Shown: one piece after another, positions 1-12,700 of the stretch
How the letters are laid out: the number at the start of each line of letters is the position of its first letter
How positions within the stretch are numbered: position 1 is the stretch's first letter
DNA from: Mesodorylaimus sp. YZB2_4
Lineage: Eukaryota > Nematoda > Enoplea > Dorylaimida > Dorylaimidae
DNA: 64,000 nt
Assembly: GCA_030248295.1 (NCBI GenBank)
Contig: JASANH010000606.1
Coordinates: 1,116,001 to 1,180,000, forward strand
Direction: 5' to 3'
Notes under the pieces: model-generated
What the model saw: the letters and a program-made list of their open reading frames with translations, nothing else
What the model was told of the DNA's origin: nothing
Database searches by the model: none
Translations under genes and position numbers: made by a program

Positions 1-759
1 AGAATAAAACTAAAAAACTTGAAGGCCGGAGATATTAGATAGATAACTATCTATCTAGATAGATTATTTTCATTTCCTTGAAAAATCCATCGGAATCATG
101 GACGGGTGAAAGTAAGTTTCAGGTACCAATCCCAAAACACCTAAAAACCCGGGAATCATGGCTTTGAAACAGGTATCCTAGCATACTAATTTTTTTTCAA
201 TACTAAAAAATGACCTCACTGCTAGATTTTTGGCAACAGTTCGAATTTATTTATTGCTCAAGCTTTATTTTATTCTCGCGTGTGATGACGATATTGACCG
301 TGTGCTCGGAAAGAAAAAAAAAGGAAAAGAAAAGAAAAGAAAAGAGACATCCGACTCTCGAAAAGTCCTTAGACGACGAGAAAGATTCGTGCGTATTTGT
401 TCTTTAGACGTTATTTCGTTTAGGTTTGTTTCCGCTAGGAATTTTCTGTAAGTACGATCCGCCTCCGGTTTTTCTGTTCTCCGAGCCTTTTATCTAAAAA
501 TAGGCAACCTACGGGGTGAATGAACTCTGGTAGCTGCACGTCCTTTCCATGTCTGTCGTGTATTCATGGTAAATTCCTAGCTTCTTCGAAGTTACAGTAC
601 TGTATTCTTCTCTGAAAATACTCGTTTCGTCAGTCTCCCAAAGTTTCAGACGCTTAGGATGATGTGTGCTCTGTAGGCCTACACAGTATTGGCCCAGGTC
701 TTAGGTACCTTGCTATACTGTACGATTTCAGATCATTTGCGCGTACAACAGGGAAAAAA
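1..759. other. Upstream region of ABCF2, no gene seen
   Basis: No convincing coding exon. Positions 36-64 hold an imperfect palindrome of GATA/TATC units. An A/G-rich stretch at about 310-345 gives only low-complexity lysine-rich reading frames. A TTTCAG acceptor-like site ends at 731, 28 nt before the ABCF2 start codon. It could close a 5' UTR intron or receive a spliced leader. Confidence 0.5.
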
Positions 760-3660
760 ATGCCGTCCGACGCGAAAAAGAAACGCGAGGCCAAAAAAAA
801 GGAAGCAGCGAAAGCTCGAACTACGAAACGACCAGCAGCGGCGACGGAACAACAAGGCGACGAGGTGGACGAAGATGGCTTTGAGCAAGCAGAAAAAGAG
901 AATGGCTGCGCCGGCGAATTTACTGCTGCTTGCAATGGCGGTAGGATTTTTGTTCAAGAAATTCTCATTCTAATTCACATTTGATTACGTATAATGTGGT
1001 TTCTTTAAGGAGAAAATGGAATGGGTGATCTGGCTGGTCAATTCGAACGCGTTGAACTGGAGAGCGCTCAATTTCGATCGTGTACCGGTGTTCTGGCTTC
1101 ACATCCTCGGTCTAGGGACTTGAAAATTGATAGTTTCACGGTTACGTTCCATGGGGCAGAAATCGTTACGGATACGCAGTTAGAGTTCAATAGCGGGCGT
1201 CGATACGGCTTGGTTGGTCTGAATGGCAGTGGTAAGCTATAGCTGTGGCGTCTCACATCGTCGTCGGTCATTGGGTACTGTTTAGTGTATTTGTTCAGTG
1301 ATCTATCTTTTCCTTGCAGGGAAGTCGTCGTTGCTTCAGTCCATTGCGAACAGGGAGATACCAATTCCAGAACACATCGATATTTTTCTTCTTTCCCGCG
1401 AAATATCCGCATCGGATAAGACAGCTGTGCAAGCCGTGCTGGACATAGATGCTACTCGATTGCGTTTAGAACGCGAAGCCGAAGAATTGGCTCATATGGA
1501 AGACCAAGGTAAGTAAGACGTGTTTACGTTGTATTAATAGGCGAAGACTTTTCATGTTTCTAGAAGCCGTTGATAAACTGATGGACGTTTACGAACGTCT
1601 CGAAGAGCTTGGTGCGGATACTGCTGAAACGAGGGCGGCTGAGATTCTGCACGGTTTGGGGTTTACCAAAGCCATGATGCAAAAGAAGTGTCGTGATTTT
1701 TCTGGTAATGCTTTTCAGGCTTTAGCTAAAACACGTGAAACATCTCTTTTCTTTAGGTGGTTGGAGGATGCGAATCGCGCTTGCTCGTGCTTTATTCCTG
1801 AAACCGTGCCTTTTGCTACTGGACGAACCGACCAATCATCTCGATTTGGACGCGTGCGTGTGGCTGGAAGAGGAACTGAAGACGTATGTGGTGGGGGGGG
1901 GTTGTTTATCAGATTGCAATCAACAAGCCAGTTTCTTTCCAGGTACAAACGGATCTTGGTCGTTGTGTCTCATTCGCAAGATTTTATGAATAGCGTTTGT
2001 ACTAACATTATTCATCTGTTCAAGCGCAAGCTGGTTTATTACGGAGTAAGTAGGTTTTGCTGCTTCAGGGATAGGCATGCGTAGTGGGTCGCGTGATGAC
2101 ATTTAAGGCCGAGGATAAGAGTGCTGCTGTTTTTGTGGCACACTGCTCAATACCGGAAGCGATACTGTTACAGTAATCTGATAGTCGCCAATTATTGCCC
2201 TGTTTGCATTGCCCTCTTCTGATAGTAATGCTTATGCTTCATGCATTTTCAGGGAAACTACGATCAGTTCGTCAAAACTCGACTGGAATTGCTGGAAAAT
2301 CAAGCTAAGCGTTACGACTGGGAACAAGCGCAGTTGCAGCATATGAAGGTGCGCCAGTTCGGGGGGTTGAGAGTGCAGGTAATTGACAGTACTTAATTTT
2401 AGGATTATGTGGCTCGTTTTGGTCACGGAAGCGCAAAATTGGCCAGGCAGGCGCAGAGTAAAGAGAAAGTAATGAATAAGATGGTAGCCGGTGGTCTGAC
2501 GGAGAAAGTTGTGCAAGAAAAGGTAATGCGCCCTGCGATCAGGAGTTTGCGTGATAATGATGATTCATTTTGTTTTTTAGGTGAAGCAGTTCTACTTCTT
2601 CGATCCTGGTGAGATTCCGCCGCCTGTTATCATGGTACAACACGTCTCGTTTCGATACGGACCTGATAAAGTACAAGAATCGATTGAATTCGATGTTTTT
2701 ATCGATTGTTTTGACTTCATACATTTTAGCCATGGATCTACAAAGACCTCGATTTCGGTATCGATTTGGACACTCGAGTGGCTCTGGTTGGTCCGAACGG
2801 TGCTGGCAAGTCCACGCTGCTCAAGTTGTAAGCGGACTCTAACGTTATTTTTTTTGGTTGTCCGTGTGACGAAGTGTCCCTGATTGCAGATTGTGCGGGG
2901 ATGTGATGCCGACGGACGGATTGATAAGGCGTCATTCGCACGTCAAAATTGGACGGTACCATCAGGTATGGCCTCGATACAGGGTTACCATAGGTTACAC
3001 TGGTCAAGGATGCTTGGTTTTAGCATTTGCACGAGCAACTGGACTTAAACTTGTCCGCGCTAGAGTACATGTTGAAGTGTTATCCGGACGTGAAGGAGAA
3101 GGAAGACATGAGGAAGATTATTGGCCGTTACGGACTGACAGGTCGACAACAGGTAAGCGGGGTTCGTTGGGGGAATTTGGTTATTCGAGCATTTTGATCG
3201 TACCAGGTATGCCCTATGAAACAACTGTCGGACGGTCAGCGATGCCGCGTGTCGTTCGCCTGGTTAGCCTGGCAGTGTCCACACCTGCTGCTGCTTGACG
3301 AACCGACCAATCATTTGGGTAAGTACAGTAGGTGGTTGATGCAATTGGTGCTGTTTGGTTAGATTGTATCGATTTACTATAGACATGGAGAGTATCGATG
3401 CATTGGCCGAAGCTATCAACGCCTTCGAAGGTGGTATGATTCTGGTTTCGCACGATTTTAGGCTTGTCAGTCAGGTAAGGGGGTGCTTGTCTCACGGTGT
3501 CGATAGCTAAAGTGTTTTTGCATTGTAGGTGGCGGAAGAAGTGTGGGTTTGCGACAAGCAGCAGATTAAGAAGTGGGAGGGAGATATCTTTTCGTACAAG
3601 GAATATCTGCGATCGGCCATCGACAAGGAGAAGAAGAAGAAAGAAAAAGCTGCTCGTTAA
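760..3660 (+). CDS. ABCF2: ABC transporter F family member 2 (cytosolic ABC ATPase)
   Basis: A soluble twin-ATPase ABC protein without membrane segments; the ABCF family acts on ribosomes and translation rather than in transport. Joined exons: 760-940, 1010-1231, 1320-1508, 1564-1704, 1757-1883, 1943-2045, 2253-2348, 2403-2522, 2581-2670, 2730-2827, 2890-2965, 3024-3152, 3207-3318, 3383-3474, 3529-3660. All phases agree and give 635 residues (human ABCF2 is 623). The start [20 protein letters not shown] matches the family's lysine-rich N-terminus. First cassette: Walker A GLNGSGKSS, signature [15 protein letters not shown], Walker [13 protein letters not shown]. Second cassette: [37 protein letters not shown]. 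The linker [18 protein letters not shown] is intact. Most introns are 45-90 nt; the longest (2046-2252) is about 200 nt. Nothing appears broken. Identity is secure; exon ends are hand-called. Confidence 0.97.
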
Positions 3661-4083
3661 ACAGAGCATTTTTAGGGGCATACTAATAACGTGATACCGA
3701 GCAGAGTCTTTGCTCATTTGTTTGTTACGAACGACGAGAATATAAAATTTTGAAGTTACTGTGAGCTTCTGATTTTGCGGGAATAGCTGCGAGCGCGCGA
3801 GACTACTGGAATTTGAATTCCCGCATTATTGATGTGAGCAGTTCTGTGCATGTTCGAATTATTGCTTCTATCCGCGAGGCCTTTGCTTTGCCTTTTATGG
3901 TCATGCGCTGTCGTAAGTGCCAGCTCGACGCAGCGCTTGTTCGATTTTTCCTTGTTTGGTTAGTTTTCATTTTGTGACGGCAAGAAAAAGAGCGGCTGGC
4001 TGGACAGTAGTGAGTCCTCGGCGACATTACAATCGATTTAAGCTTTTACGTTTTGATCTCGAACGGTGGTCGACGCTTGGAAA
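3661..4083. other. ABCF2-PIP4K2 intergenic region
   Basis: This 423-nt gap between two genes on the same strand holds the ABCF2 3' UTR and the PIP4K2 promoter/5' UTR. An AATATAAAA string at about 3739 may serve as polyadenylation signal. No other gene is seen. Confidence 0.4.
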
Positions 4084-7000
4084 ATGTCGACCAAAGTCAA
4101 ATCTAAGAAGTCCAAAACTAAGCATAAGTCAAAGAAACTAATCGTGCCGAAATGGAAGTTGTTTCGAGCCAACGAACCTATTCTCAGTGTTTTCATGTGG
4201 GGAGTCAACCATTCGGTAAGTTTACGCGACTGACTTGTAAACTGGGGTAGCCTACAGAGTGGGCCAGTAGTTTTTGACTGAATTTTGTCGAGGTGGCCTC
4301 GGGTTTGATGAATAAGCTTGATTGTGTCCCTTCCTCATCATGCAGGGTACTTTAGTGGCTTTTATAATATGTGCACGCTGAATTACATTTTTGCAGATAT
4401 GTGAGTTGAGTCACGTCCCGCCTCCTGGTTTGTTGCTGCCGGACGATTTCAAAGCATTTTCGAAAGTGAAAGTGGACAATCATCTGTTCAATAAGTGAGT
4501 ATCGATTATGACTTTATTCATGTGTTCTGCTCACTTCTGAACCCTTTTACTCACGATTAGTGCGAGAGAATATTGAGTTTTGTCCGCCTGTCACAACCCA
4601 TGGTCTGCTGGGCACCATACGGTTGAGTGAACGTTACAGTAGATTCGCATGTGCAAATTTTGCGCTGTTGTCAACTTCAGTTGTAGTTAGCTTATCTAGT
4701 AGCAGCAAGTCTAGAGATGGCGATTCTGGTTCGCTTAGCTTGATGGGCAGCAATGCGGGGTCTCTCAGCACTTTGTGTGATTGAAAAGGAGGGGCCGTCG
4801 TGCAGCCCATAATCGATTGAGCTGTAAATATGCGGTGCCGACGAGTCTCTTGGTGAATTCGTGTTGCATAGATCGGAGACCTCGGTTGCCATTTTCAGGA
4901 CTTCCGGCGCGCGATTCGTGCTTCTTCTTAAACCGGGTTGAGCTTTGTGAGCACAAATAAGGTGACGGAGTCCGCGTGAGAAAGAGGGCTAGCACGATCT
5001 GTTGAATGTCGAACAGGGAATGAGTCTCGAACACATTCCAGTATATTCGTTTGGCCATGGTTTCAATGGGATATCGATTCTTTGACGGGTGCAGGCCTGC
5101 TTTAACGAATGCTGCCATCAATGAGCCCGACGAGGCAATATGATGACTTGAACAAACAGGAACTGTTTTTCAGAGGAAGGAAACCAGCAGTACGCATTGT
5201 CAATAACACTTGGACCGGTCTTGCATAAAAAGTGTAGCGAATAGTCTCAAGTAACCTGGCGAGAATGTCTTCATCTAACATTAAGGCTTATGAGTGTATC
5301 GATTTAGTCTTACGCAAAGCAGCTTTATGGCTGTGTGGGGAAAAAGCGTGAAGAACGTATCGCAGACCAAATGCATTAGGCGAGGCGCAGGGGCTAACTC
5401 GTTAAACTGATTCCCTTGCTAAAAAAGATTCAAACAGGGGCTGCCTTTACTTGTAGACTTTTGCTTTGCATGACTCATTTAATGTTGTTCTTGCGTTTCA
5501 GAGAAAACATGCCGAGTCATTTCAAAGTTAAAGAATATTGTCCGAATGTGTTTAGAAATTTGCGGGAAAAGTTCGGAGTTGACGATGCGGACTATTTGGT
5601 AAGGCCTAATATTAACTTGATGAACGTGCCCTTGCTGAACAGATACTTGTTTAAGAAATCGTTAACAAAAAATCAGCCGGCATCGTCGGAACATATGGAA
5701 CGTGGTGGAGCTCGATTCCTCGTTTCTTACGACAAACGTTTTTTCATCAAAACATTGTGTGCCGAGGAAGTGGCCGAAATACATTCCATACTGCAAGATT
5801 ATCACAAGGTAGCCGGATTGACGTAATCCGCGGTTTTCTGACTTTAGCCACAGGGTGCTACTTTCGTGAAAAAATTTAGAAAAAACCGTTATCAAAAATT
5901 TTTCTCGCCCCCTCCCTCCCAGGTGCCACAAAGAAGGAAAGCAAAATAAAAATCATGGGTGATCTCGTAGACGGGCAGTCGTCAACCGAGCCCTGTTTGG
6001 TCTGGCCATTGACAACAGAAAAGAGGAAACCAGTCAGGCCCGACGCTGTTTTGGAGTTTAAGTTATCTCGTCTTTCTCGGCAGCTGACTTGTATGTGCAA
6101 GCAGTAGCATGGTGCGCTACTTCAAGCTGTGTAATTTAAACTCACTTCAAATTTGAGTTGTAAAATCCCCCATCCAGCCGACCCTTCTGACCTGGGTATT
6201 GATAACATGATATGGCTTTTAAAGTGGCGATTCTGATCCCAGTTTGCCTGCCTCTGTGCGCATATGTCTGTGCTCCTTCTTAGTATGTGGTCGAGAAGCA
6301 TGGGAAGACGCTCCTGCCTCAATATTTGGGCATGTATCGATTGACGGTGGAAGGCTCGGAGACGTACATGGTCGTTACGAGGAACATCTTTGGTCGGAAA
6401 TATGTAGTGCATAAGAAATACGACTTGAAGGTATGTCGTCTCAAGACTATTAAAATTAGGCTTGTGGCTGAGGTGCAACATACCCTTCCAGGGTTCTACT
6501 GTGCAACGACAGGCCAGCGAGAAAGAACGGGTAAGGGCTTCTTTGTCTTGAAGCCTTGGATGCCGTTGGCATGTGCCCGTGATCTTTTCAGATGAAAGAA
6601 CTGCCGACCTATAAGGATAATGATTTTCTGGAAGAAGGATGTAAGCTTTATTTGCCCGATGACGCCAAAAAGTCACTGATCGATATGTTAACAAGCGACA
6701 CTGAGGTGAGCCGGTTGGGACCTTTCGTTCCGGGTTGCGGTATGGGTAGTGGGCGTTTCAAACAAAACTGACGGAGGAGCAGGCGGTGATCGGTCCAATT
6801 TGCATTCTAGTTCTTGACCAAACTGCGATTAATGGACTATTCACTGCTGGTCGGAATTCACGACTGTGCTCGTGCCGAGGAATTCCAAACATTGGCAGCT
6901 GCTAGAAAAGGCGTATCGTCAGCGAGCGACGAGGAAGGAGCGTGCGCTAGCTCACCCCCTCGTCAAGGAGGAGGAGATTCGAGCGAGGCGGACGCAGCTT

Positions 7001-7600
7001 CTTTGGGTTCGGTCGAGTATGGAAGTCAACCAACGCCACCCGACTCACCCTTACCATCGGCGGGTGCGTTCGCTCCCTTGCCGCCGGATTTGGAACTGGT
7101 CTTGGATGATGAGTTCTACGCTATACCGTCCAGACTCGGTGAGCTCTTTGTGCGATGCGGATGATGGGGGGAGGGCCTCTGTCTGAAGCATCCTGTTCGG
7201 TGCAGAGGTGGCCCCTGCGGATGTATTGTCGCACGGAGGGCCGTCAATTTGCACCTTTACCTATCCAGAATTCAATAACTTCATTATGCTCTTGAATAAT
7301 CAGGATGAGCAGCCGTATTTTAATTGGATTTTTTTATTATTGCAGGTGCACCAAAGAAGGAGATATATTTTATCGGCTTGGTGGACATCCTGACGTATTA
7401 TGGAGTGAAGAAGAAGACAGGTGTGTAGTTTACTTCCTGTTCCTTTTCCTAGTCGCTCCACCAGTTTTTGTGTGAAATGTGTAGCATCGGCCGCCAAGTC
7501 GGTCAAGTACGGAGCTGAGGCCGAGATATCGACCGTCAAGCCTCATCAATACGCGAAGCGACTCGTCGAATTCATTTCCAAAGCCCTGGCTGATGTTTAA
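4084..7600 (+). CDS. PIP4K2: Phosphatidylinositol 5-phosphate 4-kinase type II
   Basis: A cytosolic/membrane-peripheral lipid kinase making PI(4,5)P2 from PI5P. Exons: 4084-4215, 4397-4494, 5502-5598, 5656-5808, 6284-6430, 6492-6530, 6592-6705, 6811-7138, 7346-7420, 7485-7600, giving 432 residues (human PIP4K2A is 406). Family landmarks in order: [74 protein letters not shown], the glycine-rich [28 protein letters not shown], and the C-terminal activation loop ending [20 protein letters not shown]. The alanine before EISTV is the type II (PI5P-preferring) residue. The insert between VGIHD and the C-terminal lobe is acidic, variable and longer than in vertebrates. The 57-nt intron 5599-5655 is a multiple of three without stops. 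Intron 2 (4495-5501) is about 1 kb with no gene recognised inside. Confidence 0.96.
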
Positions 7601-7993
7601 TTTTCTCCCACGATCATCCAACAATGGATGGATGGGGGCATTGCCTCACAACAGTGTCCTCTAATCCGTTTCGCAGTTTTTTAGAGGGCGGTATTTATTG
7701 GCTGATTCGCACTTTTAGTCAAAGCTTTTAACGGTATTGGTGTTAGGGCGTGTGTTTGATCATAAGCTTCTCTTTGGGCATATTTGATGTAAGTTATTAC
7801 GAATTTTTACTTTGTTACCTCTTTGTGATGCTTTTACTTGCTGTTAAGAAAAATGCTCTAGAAACAAGTGCGCGTCATGAAGAAGTAATATCGAAATTTC
7901 TTGTCCTAAGACATCTGCATGTAAAAGGAAACAATCACTATTCAGAAAGCGTGTTCAGTTCAAACGATGATAAAGTAAAAAAGTGTAACCATT
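7601..7993. other. Convergent 3' ends of PIP4K2 and the cold-shock-like gene
   Basis: A 393-nt AT-rich spacer between two tail-to-tail genes, presumably both 3' UTRs. I checked the minus strand for a continuation of the zinc-finger-like end of the next gene and found none. Confidence 0.45.
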
Positions 7994-9492
7994 TCAATAT
8001 AATTTGTTGTTGCAACAGAAAGGACACCCATCGTCTTTCCACCCATTCAGTTCGTGGGCCAATTTGACCATTTGACGGCAGATGCTCTCGTATGGCCGAC
8101 CAGTGGTGTCGGCGCTGCTGCCGTCGTCGATGGACGAATCGAGAGAATACGTATCGCCGACGGAATTAGGACGATTACTATTATTGAGTAGGTGAGATGC
8201 GGTGCTCGGGTGAGCATTGGTGGTCAGATCAGGGCCGTCATGGAACGTGTGATACATTCCGGACGAGGCCTGATCACTTTTCATATAATTAACCAAACTA
8301 TGATTGTGGCCATTAGGTGATGTGCTATTTGCAATGTAGAAATTTTCCCGTCCGTCCGATATCCACGGCCACAGTGTTGTCGACAGTGCCTGCTGTTGTT
8401 GCAGGAACGTGTCCCACATGGCCGATGCGTTAATACACTTGTCATTGGCGGCTGGTGATGCTAATTGAAAATCGTTAGCCATTTCACCATCGCAAACGGA
8501 ATCGGACGACCTCGTTGGGGGCGACCTCGCGGACGAAGCCCACATGTCCGAGGCGTTATTAATATTATAGCGATTCGTTTCGTCCATGAAACCATTGGTA
8601 TTACTCCCGACTGGAGAGATCGATCGTATGTGACTACGAAATCCATTCGTCACCTGGCCGCTCGGCGTTCCTCCGCCATTATTAAACATTAAAGGCGACG
8701 CCGGACTGCTGCCATAATCCGAGAATGAAGTCGACTTGGGCCTATTCCCAGTCTCCTCGTTCGAACAAGCCGACACGGCCGATTTACTCATTGAGAGCGG
8801 CTGCTGCTGAGTTTGCGGCTGAGAGTGACGCATAAACTCGCTGGCTTTGCTCGTCGGCACTACCAAAGACGCTCTCCATTTACAGTTCGGTTGTTCACTA
8901 TTTGGTAAACATCGAAATTTCACTTTCTGACTGACCTGAAAAGAAAACATGCCGTGCACTCGAAATGGGCAAGTACCCCGGGACGGGCTCCTCTCCGCCC
9001 AGCTGACCACCAGCCACTACCTCGACTAGAGCAGGTCACGAGTTACAAGCAAATCCTCGAGCCAGCACCACTACTTACCTTCAACACCTTCGTAACATCG
9101 TTGGTGGACGGCCTGACAGCAGAAATATTGAAAAATACGTTTCCTATATCGGCCTCGATAAAACCGAAATAGCCTCTATTTTTATCCAATTGAACAATCT
9201 TGCCTTCTCCTTCGTACATGACATCCTTGCCGCGCTGCTTGACTTTGACACTGCCATCGACGGCCACGTACTTGGCCCCATTTCTTTCCGGTTGCTCGAC
9301 AGCCTCGAAATAAACAATGTCATCCACTTCCAGTACATCCGACAGCTTGGGAAAGGGCGGATCAGCTTTGAGGCTGCTCGGAATAATAAATACTTTGCTT
9401 TTGATACCTTGCGCGCCCAGGAAACCGAATTTGTCGTTCAAACTAATAATCCTCCCTTCCCCTTTCACTTTTCCTTTCGTCGTTGTCGTCAT
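7994..9492 (-). CDS. Protein with two cold-shock-like barrels and a Cys-rich C-terminus, function unknown
   Basis: Exons 9492-9079 and 8935-7994 join in phase to 451 residues. The start MTTTTKGKVKGEG lies 19 nt after an acceptor-like TTTTTAG at 9520-9512. Residues ~10-75 and ~82-150 are two related segments beginning GEGRIISLNDKFGFLGAQG and GEGKIVQLDKNRGYFGFIEA. They have the G-x-G-x-I...G-F/Y-x-F pattern of S1/cold-shock OB barrels, so binding of single-stranded nucleic acid is inferred. The rest is low-complexity (S, N, Q, G) with recurring MWxxS/MWD pieces. The last residues include CRQMVKLAHELNGW and GCPFCCNN, resembling the first half of a Nanos-type knuckle (CxFCxNN), but the second half is absent. 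It lies 212 nt downstream of LIAS on the same strand. I do not recognise the orthologue. Confidence 0.75.
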
Positions 9493-9703
9493 CTCGTTTG
9501 GCCATTCAATGCTAAAAAGCAAAACATTTATCACTCCGGAAACGAGGACGTCAATACAACTACGACCTATGCACAAAGGCAGTATCGAAGGACATTACCG
9601 TCCAAGGTCACCAATGAACACTAATAAGGCTTATCATCTTTTACTCACGTCGATCCTACGATATTAGCTATGGCCTATTATAAAATTGGATTAGACGGGC
9701 ATA

Positions 9704-12700
9704 TCACAGATTAGTGGCCTCTTTCTTCCTCTCTAGGTACCCTTTCAAAAAGAATTCGCCAGCCTTATAAGAGGACCTGACCAACGGTCCGCTGGCCGTA
9801 TACACAAATCCTAATTCTTCTCCAACTTTCTGCCAATAAGCGAATTTCTCAGGCAAGACGTATTCCTTGACCAATAGATGTCTGCCCGTCGGCTGCATGT
9901 ACTGCCCGATCGTGACACATTCCACACCATTCGCACGCATGTCACGTAAGGCCGCCTCTACTTCTTCGTCCTTCTCCCCCAAACCGAGCATAAGAGCCGA
10001 TTTGGTAATCAGATCTGGTCGATATCGTTTCGCGTGTTGCAGGACGAACAGCGATTGATCATACTTGGCCCTGGGATCGCGCACGGACGGGGTCAGTCGG
10101 CGTACTGTCTCGACATTGTGAGCGAACACGTCCAGCCCAGAATCCACTATTGTTTCAATATCCTTTGTCGAACCGGCGTAATCCGGGACCAGGCATTCCA
10201 CCAGTATGCTGGGCTTCAATCGTTTCAGCTCGCGAACCGTTTCCGCAAAATGACCAGCGCCTCCATCGGGAAGATCGTCTCTATAATAAAATGACATTTC
10301 TCTTAAATGGAAACTAGGCTATTCATCAAAACTGAAATTGTAGCTTGAAATCTAATACACCAAAGTTCATCCTTTTCAGAAAAAATAGGAAAGAAAGCCT
10401 TAGAAATATGATCAGTTCAGGTTTGTTACGAGTGTCATTTGGCTGAGAAACGCGCTATGACAAAGCACTTTGCCCACTAGCTAAAACGAGACCTTCGATG
10501 GAACTATACGAGCCAGGTCCTCCTCTCTGAGCTTATAACGACCTCCGGCCCGTTACGCTATCTCGACTCCTTGAACCTCGAGGGTTCACAGATCACTAGC
10601 ACACAAGACCCTTGTCGCCAAGCAATTATTTTACCAGGCAACTCGCCGAGGACGGTACGACTCATCATCATTCCCCCATGAGCCGACAACACCTAAAGCC
10701 AAGGAGCACATACGCACGCACCGTGAGTTTGCTTTCTCTCCCTTCTCAACTTCCCATTTTTTCTTTGGTCCGTCCATAAGAATATCAGATTCATCCTATC
10801 ACGCGCCAAAGGCAGGAAGCCAGTGAGAGTGACACTGTTTGAGAAAATAAAATATCAGGCTCACGTTTTCCGTGCGTCACGAGAATAACGTGCTCAAACA
10901 AGTGAGTGATACGGAAGTTCAATTACATCTAGATATCCCTATAACAGGGCGGCCAAGCACGAGGGTATCATCACGACAATCCTCACGGATAAGACCCGAA
11001 ACATTCGCCCAGTCAAAACCAAATATCGCTCACTACTCACAAAACAGACATCATCCAACACACACAGAAATAGAATGCCGCTTTGACTGAGACAACAGGT
11101 GCGGTATAAAAGGGTTCATAAAAAGCCTCACCTGTCCACTGATGTAAGCACTACATAATCGACTCCCCATTCTGCGATCGCTTTGGCAGTATTGACAGGT
11201 TCCAAAGGATCTGGCGGTGGCGGACGTCTGGCCGTCTTCACTGAACAGAACCTAAAATACAACCGATTAGCACATGATATCAGAGTGAACAGGAATCAAC
11301 TCTTCTACATAATCTTGTGGTTCTAGTAACATTGCTTGGCACTATGCCAGAGCACTCCAACTAGTAAAACTATCCATAACCCGGCAGGTTTAAGAGTGAC
11401 GAGGTTACGAGGTTACGCTAACGATAAGTGATAACAGCATCTTAATGAGACAGGCTTCGACTTCGTAGAAGAGGACAAAAAACTCCCGCCACAAAAATGA
11501 GTTGCAATCACTTCTTTGACAAAAACCCAGGTCACAATTACGACATCAATTTTAAAAAATCAATGCGGGCATTCTGGCCTTTTTTGAGTGGCGTAAAAAG
11601 CAATGAAGAATGAAAATACAAAACTTTCGCAGAATGCTTGATAAACATCGGCGAAGAACGTTGGGCCTTCACTCGTAGCCTTCGCTCTGTCTTCACTCGT
11701 AGCTTTTTCGAACATGATCGTCTCTATATCCACTATATCTATACGTGGCTAGCTTGCTTAGAGTATGTTAAGACAAACTAGAGGCCTCCCAAACGGTAGG
11801 GGCAGCTGAGCGCAGTTGCTACGCAAGAGGCACCCTCAACAGCAACCGTCGCGTTCCGGGGATCCCTGACTTCGCGATCGTCCAACATCAGCTCACAATT
11901 AACGTATGCCGCACCGCAGTCTCCCCATTTCTCTGTTACTCTTTCATCACCCTCCTTCACTTGGTCGGTAGCAACAAGCTAGCCAGTCGAGTATAAGTAT
12001 GAACGTAAATATACGCTGCACTCGCTTACTACAGGCATGCTAGGCAGCCGGAGTTCTAGCCAACGAAGCTTAACGCGCCAGCCCTTTAGCAACTTACTCA
12101 ACCGCACGTCGATAGGACGAAACGGAGCGAGTCAGTCGGGCGTGGAACGGTGGAACGACGGGTCGATCGCCCAAGCAGCTCGAATTGCATTCTTTATTTT
12201 CTAGCTCTATCTTACTCTTTTCTCCGCGGCTCACGTGTGTGTGCGCTAACGACACTAGCATTAAGCCGAGCCAGAGCTGAGACACCAATGCGCCGAGGTA
12301 GAATGGAACCTTCGTCACTCGGTACTGGCAGTACGTGTATCATGTTTTAAAAAATTATGCATTCCAACGTCCAAGAGACTGTTTTCCAGCAGTGGACGGA
12401 CCGTGTGTGCGCTCAGGTGAATACCAAATAGGCCCACATAAGTTGCTCAGCAATCGCCGACGGAAACGGCTTTTTACGGCGGGGTAAAGCGAACCTTTTT
12501 GCCTACTGTTAACAGCACATACGCGACAGAGAGCAGAGCCATGACAGCTGACAAAAGAATGCTGTTCCCTTACTTCAAGAAAATTAACTCAGCATATACG
12601 GGAATGCAAAAGGGAAGAGAATACGACAAGGCTAAGCTGCTACCAGAGCCCCCGGAACGGCGCCAATATTGGAAAGATGTGGCCGGAATTCGTTTTAAAT

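Noticed and set aside
7206-7345. Alternative PIP4K2 exon ([12 protein letters not shown]...)
   Set aside because: Acceptor and phase fit, but splicing 7138 directly to 7346 gives [16 protein letters not shown], matching the family length and sequence, so this is treated as intron.
7620-7993. Continuation of a Nanos zinc finger downstream of the cold-shock-like gene
   Set aside because: All minus-strand frames were scanned for the remaining Cys/His pattern; none was found before the PIP4K2 3' end.
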